Below, piece after piece: positions 26,032 through 38,000 of a DNA stretch of 45,972 bases; positions within the stretch are counted from its first letter, which is position 1, and each line of letters starts with the position of its first letter. Both the position numbers and the translations under genes were made by a program. The notes below the pieces were generated by a model that saw only the letters and a list, made by a program, of their open reading frames with translations, made no database searches and was not told where the DNA came from. The DNA comes from Ichthyophonus hoferi (taxonomy: Eukaryota; Opisthokonta; Ichthyosporea; Ichthyophonida; Ichthyophonidae), in NCBI GenBank assembly GCA_002751075.1, contig NAOQ01000199.1, positions 39,614 through 85,585 of the forward strand. The letters are read 5' to 3'.

Positions 26032-29000
26032 CTATATACCGCCTAAAGTGGTATGCGTAGTAATAGAATCTAGCAAGTACTCTAGTGGAACACTATTAGT
26101 TGAATCCACCTTGTTATTCTCCTCTTCCAGAATACCACATTCAGGACACTGTGACGTCAGCAGTTTCCCTCTATATTTAGTAGCATATACATGGCCATTG
26201 GTGCATGTGTACCAATAATCATTTCTCTCACAATCTTCTACTTGACCTCTAGTAATAGCTTGCCATATTTGCTGCATATCGTCCATTTTAACTCCGCGAA
26301 ACTTACTCATTGGTTGGTTGATCTTGTTTTCCATGTCTAATAAGTAAATAATTAATCAGTCCGCTATAATATAATTTACATATGATTATGTGACAATATC
26401 AGTTAGATAGTCTATTATAATAACTATATAACACAGCACACTATACTTACCATTTACACATTAATACAAACATTCATTTAAACCCTATTTGCCATAACAC
26501 ACCACACTTTTCTTGATGCACCCTGTACACCAACCACTATATTTATAATCACTACCAACAATGCAACTTACCTATTACAATATCTCTCATGGTATTAGCT
26601 GCTTTCAACTGTTCCTCCACCTCGTAAGATTCCTGATTGGCCAGTATACGTCCAATTATATCGTTAGCTGTTTTTAAATTGTCTTGTGCTTCTTGTAAAA
26701 GACCCAATCTGGCAGACTTCATATCTACACCCTCCTCTTGGTTTCCACTATTGTTTATCGCCATGCGTGGGTTTCTATAAAACGAAAAATGAATAAACCA
26801 AGACAGAATATTTCTCTTTACTTTCTTTATTGGTGAGTAGATTGATATATGCACAATGATTTATAATATCATTATACTAGTATTACAGTACGTTTAAGAT
26901 CTTCTTTATGTCTTGATATTAGAATGGCATATACCATAGAATATACACGACTGAAACTATAAAAGGTAGACATAAACACAAAACCATTATAGCTATTTGC
27001 TTATTATGGTCATTTTATATTGTAAATAATAATCAATAGTTTGAATAGTAAAAAAACTGGTTTAAATAGTAATCAGAACACAAAAATATAGTAAAAAATA
27101 AAGGTAAGAAAGATAAATAGTTTAAAGTAATATTAATATATGCTATGATAGTATAATATATATATATATATTATAGCGTTAAAGGTCTTTGATTATTAGG
27201 TCAATGCCCACCAGATATATTAAACAATGATCAGATGAGTTCTATAGTAACTGTGCAAAACTAATATAGTATAACTGTTTTGGGTTTAATGCATTTTGAG
27301 GGTAAAGGTAATAGAACAAATTATGGTAGAAATAGTAAAAAAAGAATATAACAAAATAATAGGAGAAAGAAATTACTAGAATAGTTTATGGTTGGGTATA
27401 TTCATGTATGAGCAGTGGTAAAAATAAGTTTGTAGATATGTAGATCGATAGATATATAGGTAAGTAAGTATGTAAATATGTAAGTATGTAAGTATGTATG
27501 TATGTATGTATGTATGTATGTATGTATGTATGTATGTATGGGTAATGTTAAAATCGAATTTGTAGATAGATAGATATATATATGTCAATATATAGTTGCA
27601 ACTGTATCTATAGGCTATGGTTAGTACACCACCTACCTTGTAGTGGTAGGTAACTTGTTTTTTACCGAGAGACAAAACCCCAAGGCATAGGCTCTCTGCC
27701 AACAAAGTATAGTCATTGCTAACAACACTTTAACCTTCGTTACCAGACACTTATGACCATCTGTCATCATAAGTACATCTTCAAACACTTTCTTCCCTCT
27801 CAAATACTCTTCATGTACAGTTCTCTCTGCCATCACAGACTCACTGGGCTTCTCTCTCCCTTTCCTTCTTAGCTGACCTTGTGGGATAGGCTGTTGAGAT
27901 TGTTCTCTGTGTAATAAACCCAACCTATAGAGCCTGTCCATGGTCCTGGCAGATATGTACATGGCTTGGATATGGGCCAGTCCTAGGCCTAACATGGCTT
28001 TACACACAGGCAGGTAATTAGGCTCGGGGGGCAATAAACGAAGATAAGACTGTGATCGCTGGAGAACCGCCGTGATGGCCTGTGTGTAGGTGGGTGCAGG
28101 GTGGATATAGGGTAAGGGAAGATCATTTGATGTTAAAGTATTAAAGATAGTATTGCATTGAAAACAACCACTGAAAATAAATTAAAGAGATAGAGAAAAC
28201 TAACAGAAAGCTTAGAGAAGAAGTACAGTCTAGCCCTGAGCTGACAGTGGACATAGTAATGAGCAATACATTCTGTTGTACCTTATAGGTATTAACAACC
28301 AGTATAGATCTATTTGTCACTGTGTGTATTTGTAGTATAGTATACATGTATACGCGTGAAAGTATATAGAAAATATTGCCATAAGAGTTGATGGTTGGCC
28401 ATGCATAAATAATGAATACCACTGGTGTGGAGCAACAAACATTAATACATACAATCACTAGGTATGTGTATGCGAATGGATATGAATATGACTATATATC
28501 TATATAACTATAAATATACCTTATGTAGTTTATAATTAGGAGGTTGGCGACTCATATTCACCACAGTAATATAGGTCCTCACTGCAGTCATTGCATTATC
28601 AGCAGCCGTAACAAGACTACATGGTCCTGGCCTCTCTCTAGAGGGCAGCCTAGCCCCTGTCTCTTCCGTCTCTGTTTCCCTCAAGGCAGCAGCCAGGACC
28701 GTCTCTGCCTTCTCCATCATATCTCTCACCTGGAACCAAAACTTTCTATCGCATAGATTTTGTAGCCCTTGGTTGATAATGCGGTTATATCTATGGATGC
28801 CCCAGATAGGCGAGCAACAACGCGGACACAGTTTGGGAGTGGTGTGCATAGAGGGTAAGGGCACTATATCTACCCAGGCTGTGCCATCTGCATTGCGTAT
28901 ATAGGCACCTGAGAGTATAGGAGAGATAAAGCGTGGTTAACATGTAGAAGGAATGGAAAAGGATATGAGAAGGAGACAGAGAAAGAGAAAGGTGTGAATC

Positions 29001-32000
29001 AAATTCAAATATATATTTGAATTTGATGATGGGTAGGAGATTGGGTGTGTTAATGTATTCAAACAGCATAACGAGGGCTATGCTATATGTATATATACAT
29101 ACGTATGCTTGTATACCTACAAATACCTATACAGCTACGTGTTTCCATATATTACCCTAGTTGGACATATGCATCTATATATTTGCTTAATACAAGTATT
29201 ATCTGGTGAGGAACGGGTGAATTGTAATTGGTTATTTAAATATTAATATTATTTAAAAATTATATATGTCTACCTTATATCTTATACCATCCTAGAAGAA
29301 TACACTAATACAGTAATAGTACCCTATAACATACCATCTATCCCCAGATATTCATCTAGACAATCCATCGTATAGCAATGACCACAAGGGAGTTGAACCA
29401 ATGGACTGTTGTCAGGATTATGTTCAGCCAATGAAATAGTCATAGTAAAATCTATCCAATGACAGCCGGTCCTTCCTTCCTGGGCCCTTACACAGGGCGG
29501 GCAGACCAGGGAGGAGTCAGGGCAGGGCTCTCCACAGAGAGAGGGACATAGATGACCACATGGCAGAATCTTGTTGCAGCGCTCATCACACGGTAAGCGG
29601 CTACATGGAGCACCACAGGGTAGGGGGCACACCTCTTGATGCACGCATTGCTGAAATGTACTATTGTGTGTCAATAGATTATATTTATTAAAATTTAAAT
29701 GTATGTATTGAAGTATGTGTTTGAGGCACAGGGACCAGGAAGAGAGTTGATGGGTTTATATTAAATGGGCATTGGTGTCTTTTATGAAACCAATAAATGA
29801 GGTAAGAATGGAAGGTAATTGGGTAATAATGAATATTGGTTGGTTTAAAATAAAAAGATCTATTTGTAATCTGGAACCAATAGTGATGAACTAATTAGGC
29901 CTTAAAATAACATATTTGATTGGTGGAAACTAGTATGCTGGATGTGAACTAATAGGAATGAAAGCCTATGGTTTACAAGGTAAACTAATAATTAATAATA
30001 AACAATGTGTAGTCAGTCATTGGTGTTTGAAAGGTCTGTAAAATGCATATTTGTATATGAATTGTCAGGATGATAGGAGCCAATGAAACATTGTAATAAA
30101 ATTTATGAAACAAAACAGACCAATGATATTAATATTATCTTCCACTTTTCACTCATGTCAGGTCACATCACCTGAATATTACGACTATTATAGCTATGTA
30201 TATATATTCTCGCTATATATAATTCCTATTAACATAAAATAGCTATTAGCCTATAATCAATAATATATAAATCCTATTGACCCATAATCATTATAATATA
30301 ATACCTATTAACCCATTAACATAAATATCATGTTTACATAAAATAGCTATTAGCCTATTAACAACCTTAATATTCACATCTACTACATATAATACATACT
30401 AATATAACATATACATCACCTGTACCTACCCATACACAGGGCTCTGGACAGGGACTACAGGACTCCACACATAGTTTAGCACACTTGGCATGGACACAAG
30501 ATAAAGGACACTTCCTGGTGCAAGGCACACAGGGCTCTCCACTATGACACTTGGCTGTACAACAGTGAATACAATCTTGTTGTCTGCCACACATGGCATG
30601 GCATATCTGATGTGATGTGCGTTTGTTTAAGTGCACATTTCCTGTGAGTATAGGGGTATAGCAGTTAACATGGTTGATATTGGTTGATATGTGTGTATAT
30701 TCGTATAGGGATAGGAGGTGGTATGGTTAATGGTATGTTTAGTTGTGGATATATGTACATACCTATATCTGTTTAGAGGTGTGCACCATAACGTGCAATG
30801 GTCTAAATAGGAATGGTAGTGTATGAGTGTGATTATATTTGATGAGCTATTAAATATGCTGGACACTCCTTGGTTAGTATACGTAACTGGGTGTTGCGTT
30901 GTTAATTATACAATCCTATTATGGATGGAAGGGGTAGAATGGGTATGATAAGAGAAAGAAGAAAGATGGGAAAGAGGAGAATAGATAAGCACAGCACATT
31001 GTAATAAAGGACTTGTGTGGTTGTAATAGATGCATAGATAGATAGGCGAGTAGGTAGAGAGAGACGTATATGTATATATAGACAGATACATATCTATACA
31101 CACTACCACGTAGCACCCACATATTAAACATAAACCCTATACACAACGTACCTGACACCCTGCGCGAGAGGGCTAGACAGGAGCCACAGGTAGACCAACA
31201 TATGTGGCCACAGGGGAGGGGAGTGGAACACAGGGCCGGACAATCAGTAGGGTTCTGCGATACACTCTCTTGCTCACTACACTTGACACGCACTTGATGG
31301 CCACATCCTTTCATCTCTACCCTTATTATCTTCTGGCATTTTATATTAGCAATATCCGCTACTTGCTGACATGGTAATTCTATGTAATGATTACAGGGCA
31401 ATGGCACTTCTACCTCCACTGTACACAGTGGGCACTGAGCGCCACATTCCGCTTCACATGGGTGTCCACAGGGCTGCGGCCTATTACAGGGACTAGCGCA
31501 TGTATAGGTCACGTGGTCTCGATCCAATGTATGACAAGCCCTCTTACAAGAATGGCCACAGGGTAAACGATAGTCACACTGTAAGGAGCAACCTCCCTCG
31601 CCCGCTAGGGTAGCAAAGTGCTTAGGCTGGGTAATCACTGTGAGTCTATTGGGGTGGTTAGGACAGCGAAGAGTCAAGGCTTTCCCTAGGTTACCCTCCT
31701 TCTCTAATATGGTCAACACCTGGCCCCACATATTACCATGTGCTTTGGCTTGCAGTGTGCTGGTGTTACCAAAGATGTACATACCATGCTTAGCACGTGA
31801 TAGAAGAACATTGGTGCGGTTGGGAGTGCGTAGAAAGCCAATCATTCCATGTGGATTGTTACGAACTAGGGATATTATTATTACTTTCGCCTGCTCACCC
31901 TGTATGTAGGTAAGGATAGGTTAGTGGTCGGGAGAGACCAGGGTGTTGGTCATTGGTTGATATATAAATATATATATAGACATTATGGTGTTTATATACT

Positions 32001-35000
32001 AGTAATTATGTAGTGGTTATGGGAGTGCAGAGTAAAATATACATGTAGGTCTAGGAAGGGAGGCTGGCGTAGGTGGTATATGATTGATAGATAGGTCCTG
32101 TAAGTGGTATATGATTGGTAGACAGGTAAGGTAACGGGGATATGAGTGGTAGACAGATAAAGTAAGGGATATATGATTGATAATTAGAATACGAAAAGGC
32201 TAAAGCAAAGCATTGAATGTTTTATTGGGATTAATAATGAATAACAATAATATCAATTAGTTTAAGAGAGTATAAGATAGAATAAAAATAGACTTTTCAT
32301 AGATTGATGCGTGTTTGGATAAGATAGAGTTGAATACTATCATAGGCGAATGGTGGTAGTAAACACATGGTAGGGTACATAGCAGGCTATATCGGAAGAG
32401 ATTAAAGGTAAGATATTTAGTGACAATACCTAAAATCCTCTAGAAAACAGAGCTGTAAGAAGCAGAGTAGGGTAGGGGTAAATGAGGGTATGTATAGAGG
32501 GAGAGGTAATAGTAATAGGTAGTACTTAAGTACGTGGAGATAAATCATAAACAGACATTACTATTGCTCAGGGCCTTACCTGAAAGTTGTCAATGGTGGC
32601 CATCCTTACCAAGGTGTGTAAGGGAGCTGCATTACTCATCACACTATCAAGCTTCTCTCTCCTATCCTCTCTGCGTTTTGCTTCATCCTCTCTTGTCTCT
32701 TCCTTTCCCTCCTCCTCTACACAATCTAGAGCAAGAGCCTCCGCATCAGCCCCATCTACAAACACAAGTGTGACTTTCTCTAAGGCCACCTTCAGCTCAC
32801 GCAGTTGCCCCGTATAGGGCGTTAACACGGCAATATCACCAGGTTCATAGCCTTGTTGCAAGAGGTATTTGGTAAGTCCTACCACCCATTCTACCTCGGA
32901 TTGGTTTCGTTTGGAGGTATTATCGCTATCTACTTCCTCTTCGTGCTCCTTTCCGTCATGATCCAGGAAAAACAATCTTCGTTCCATTCCCCTTACCTCG
33001 GGATAGCCATGGACACTAGCCGAATCTTGCAGAGAATGGTAAATTGGCACACGGATGAGCTCAGAGATTGAAGGGTGCATTCGCCTTTGGGTTGTCAAGG
33101 TAACTACATCGTTGCTGTGGCTTAAGGCTATCCGTTCGAATAGGGAGACGTCTAGATTGTAGCCACATTTAGACTCTATGCTCAGGGTATAGTCCTACAG
33201 GATGGTAGGTAAAGTTTTAATAGGCTGTTCTTACTGGTTATTACCGTATTTAATTCTAATAGTAATAATATAGTGTGTTTATTTTAGGCTGTGCAGTAAT
33301 TAACAGTATTATTTTAATATTATTTAGTAGTTATCATCTCATTATGAGGCAGTTATTATGTCGATTGCTGCATTTATAGTAATCATCTCATCTATGTAAA
33401 AAATGGTAGCTGACTATTTTAAGCAGAGAATACAGGATAAAAACTGTATAGCCATTATTCAGTGTCGCTACAGAATCAGGAGTCACCAATCTGTCTCAAA
33501 GAGAACCCTTTTATACTTTCTAAATATAATTTTGTATATAAAACATACCTCAAAATCCAGCAATAAATAAATAAGTATACCTACAGTTACTTTGGCTATG
33601 TTGTATATATAGTTATATTTTTGGTGCGACGATTAGTACCGACTAGTTAATTAAAGATTATATAACAGAAAGCAGAGAAAAATAATCAGGTTTGAAAACC
33701 ATAATAGAGATAAGGGGGTAGGAGTATAAAAGGTTATTGTTAAAAAAATGCAAAAATTAATGCAAAATGAACAAGTGGAGAAATAGTTACGGTTTCTGTT
33801 TAAGGAAAAAACTACACCAAAGGTTTTTATAATGAATTAGTAAGGTAGATAGGGGTGGGTTGCACGTACAGAGAGGGAGCATGGTAGACACCTATTGCAT
33901 TGAAGTATTAGTATATAATATAATATAGGATAGGAGAGTATACCCAGAATATCTTATGCTAGGGTAGAGTATGGTACAGTATGGGTAGGTATAGTAAATG
34001 ATACAATAAAATGTAATATAGAGAAAGATATAGTAGTAAATGTGTAAACAATACTAATCCTAAGGTTGGGAGGAGGGAGATAATGGGAAATAACATTATA
34101 CACGTGAAGGCCCCAAGTGATAAAGTAAAGCAACAGGTTGTTAACAAGGTATCTATTGCAATTATAAATAAACGACATAAACTATAAGAATACATATACT
34201 ACAATACCTCACACTTAGGCCGTAGTTGTAAATGGTCACCAATCAGGATAATATGCTGAGTACAGTATGTTAGAGAGGCTAGAGTTTGAGCTTCCAGCAC
34301 CTCGGCAGCCTCCTCTACCACCAGTACTTTAGCCTCTAGTGCCGCAATAATATCCTGGGGAATATACAAGAAGAGAGAGAAAGTGAAATATAAACAAGAA
34401 ATATGGTCAAATTACCATGAAATAGGTAGAAAATTATACAAATTCTATATGATATAGTACTAAATAATTAGAAGTATGTATTAAATAATTTGAAAATATC
34501 TTACTTGATTATAATGCTTTTCTATGTAAGGAAGACAACAATGAGTTTTACTGTGTATTTATACCTGTTAAAATAATTAAATTTAAACATAGGATAATCA
34601 AGAAGAAAGCTAAGTAAGACATGTTAAACATACATATCTAGTAATGAGTACTTAGTAGTTTAAAGTTAGATTAAAATCAATTTTAAAAACCAACGGCAAA
34701 TAACCCAGTCAACTACTTGTATTTTGGTACTGTTATGTTTAATTGGTGTCTAGGCAAGCCTTCCTATACCACATTCTTTCATTTTGAATCTGTCCTATGA
34801 CCATAAGTCTTCATAAATATATTCATTCTATTTTTAACGTGCAGTGTGTTGCCTTTCTATTATACTTGTACTTCTGCTTTTATGCGATCTTCATTATACT
34901 CCACTATAAAATCTCCACAATAACTTTTAGCCCTTAATAACAATTATATTGACTTTGTTTCACCCACCTTATGCCGAGCCAATCCATTGGTTGTCAAACC

Positions 35001-38000
35001 TATAACATTAGCTTTTTTTAGGATGTTCATTTTCACATCATCGTAGCAACTATCAAGACGTCTTCGGTATATAAAATAATCGTGTATAGTCTCCTGAAGC
35101 TCTTTAAATAAGATTGTTGTTAACCGTTTTTTCCATTTAGCCACATACCCTGGACGTTCATCGTAAGGTATAAACCCGCGGCCTGTAGGAGTTCGTAATC
35201 TTGAAAAGGATGGGCTGGGGCTAGTACTCTTAAGAACAAAACATAATTAAAATCATTGATTATTGTAATTAAAAAGGTTAAAAAGATTAAAAGGATTTTA
35301 TATTTAAATGCTTGCCTATATTGGGTTAAAAGGATGTATTGGCATAATAGAGAGAGAGAGAAAACTGAGAACTAATAAACACAAGGTTTAGTGGAAATGC
35401 TGGTTAAATACGAAATGGGAAAGGCAGTTGTGCTTATACCTACATTAGAGTTGGTTTATATAAACTGGTGTGTAGTGTAAGTAAGCCTTTTAAAAACAAA
35501 GGTGCTTAAATAAACATTGTGTATGTATGCATGTATGTATGTATGTATGTATGTATGTATGTATGTATGTATGTATGTATGTATGTATGTATGTATGTAT
35601 NNNNNNNNNNNNNNNNNNNNNNNNNNNNNNNNNNNNNNNNNNNNNNNNNNNNNNNNNNNNNNNNNNNNNNNNNNNNNNNNNNNNNNNNNNNNNNNNNNNN
35701 NNNNNNNNNNNNNNNNNNNNNNNNNNNNNNNNNNNNNNNNNNNNNNNNNNNNNNNNNNNNNNNNNNNNNNNNNNNNNNNNNNNNNNNNNNNNNNNNNNNN
35801 NNNNNNNNNNNNNNNNNNNNNNNNNNNNNNNNNNNNNNNNNNNNNNNNNNNNNNNNNNNNNNNNNNNNNNNNNNNNNNNNNNNNNNNNNTGTATGTATGT
35901 ATGTATGTATGTATGTATGTATGTATGTATGTATGTATGTATGTATGTATGTATGTATGTATGTATGTATGTAGCTATCTATCTATACATGCATCTATGC
36001 ATGTAAAATCATAAAAGCAATACAAGGAATACTTCACATACAAATTCTTGTGATAAGTTGTCCTCATTGTCGTCAGGGTCCTTAAAATTGTTAGCTAATT
36101 CCTTGCTTTTAAGGGACTGTGAATTACTACCTTCCTGCAACCAAATCGTTAGAGGGTCACCCTTGCTTATTATCAAACCAAACTCATCCACCTCTGTTTC
36201 ATTTTGCTCTAAAAGTGTAATATACTCGTATATATACGGATCGCTATTTCTCACTAACTCCTCTACGTCCTCCCAATCCACGCACTCATCTTCAGAGGCA
36301 AGAAGGAAGGAGAGATACGACTGACTTTCCTCAAGCAAACTCTCCATGTCACCTAGAGCATGGAATACCCCTTGCACCCGTTTCTGGTGCCATGTACATA
36401 GATGAAACTCACTGAAAAGGAAGAAGGGATGGTAGGTTAACTATGTTGGCATATAGGACCTTCAGGCAGATATGATCTTGCTTGCATATACTATATTTGA
36501 TAGTGTCTATTAGTGCATTGGTATCTATATACTTCCATATACATATATATATACAGAGACTAATACCTGAACACACATCCATATTCATGCCGTGTACACA
36601 AAATCATATCTCAACTATTATATTATATACACATACAAAACAATCTACTTTGAAATTCCTAGTATACATGCCTATACATACAACATCCATAGATAGACAT
36701 AATATATATATCCGAATCACACAATAAAATTAGAACTATCACCCTGGTAACCACATACCGTGCCAGTACGTCCAGATTATACTGATCCAGTCTGGGGTCT
36801 TTACTATTTTTCCCAATTCTAACCACACTTCGAACACCATTATCTATTAACTCACATAGAAACTGATCTAATGCATGATTAGTCAGGCATACACATACTA
36901 TTGGACCTATATTTATTTTCCGACGGAGTTTTGACTTCTCGCACTCGACATTATCACTATCATCTTCACTATCTTGTGGTTCCTGCCTAGACGCTAGAAA
37001 CCCCAGGCGCTGTGTAATAGTATTCTGAAGAAGGGCTTGCACTATTTTCACACTTACATAGGTCTTACCAGTCCCTGGTGGGCCCTGGGTATATATAGGT
37101 AAATAGTTCAATAGGTCAATAGGTGGGTGTATGCAAAGGTATATGTGTATGTATATGATATGTATGCAAATACGTACGTCTATATTCGGAGAAGAGAACA
37201 AGATAAACCAGCAATTAATATTAATAGGCCAATATATTTGAATTATTATAGTGTTTGCTCTGCAATTAGAATACATGCCTACTTTCATAGAAGGAAGCAT
37301 TTCTTTGTTAATAGATTCAATGCAATGTTATGAAAACATTTAAAACCCTTTGAAATAGTGTTTAAAATTGAAAACCTTTTCATATAATATATAAAGAAAA
37401 GAAAAGAAATGGAATCATGCTTAAAATATATATTGAAGAGCTTTAAAAAGTGTAAAAAAGAAAAATAGGAAGGGAGAAGGAAAGGCAATAAAATAGGAAT
37501 AAAATAAATAAAACAGATAAAAAGAGCATTACCTGAATCAGTGCAAACTGGTTAGTCAAAGCCATCATCATGGCAATGGCTTGGCCTTCGTCCAGGGTGG
37601 AGGCTTCCATTAATGTAGCTAATGGGAACATGCCTGGTTGCCCCACGGCTACTTTCTTGAGCTGCTTTACTAACGCAGTGTCGGCATCAGGCTTGGCTAA
37701 AAATGATAAGTCATACATTGTAGATTCTGGATTGATGTATTCGGGAAAGGTTATAGGCATAGGCTTGTCTGTCACAAGGTAGGTTGTAAAAGGAACGGTG
37801 CTCTTTCCTAATCTTTTCAGGGCTTGTAAGACAGGCTTGTAGCTGAAATAGCTCTGACACACCTCTACCAAAGTCATCTGCTCCGTATCCCGTGAGTGGT
37901 AGAACATGACTCTAAACAGAGCCTCGTGTCCTAATTGGTCACAAGGCAGTACACCTATTCGTGCTCTCTCTTCATCATACAATAGATTAGGTTTAGTTTT

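Noticed and set aside
28141-28180. Acceptor near 28165 as the start of the ZNFX1 exon that ends at 27637
   Set aside because: It breaks phase with the preceding exon. The acceptor CCTACACACAG ending at 28080 has a better pyrimidine tract and keeps the frame.
31640-31909. Plus-strand open frames opposite ZNFX1 exons (also 32534-33071, 37570-38211 and 39437-40052)
   Set aside because: They are antisense shadows of strongly conserved ZNFX1 helicase and N-terminal exons.
35517-36014. Plus-strand open frames with Met-Tyr-Val-Cys repeats
   Set aside because: They are microsatellite sequence plus gap Ns inside a ZNFX1 intron.
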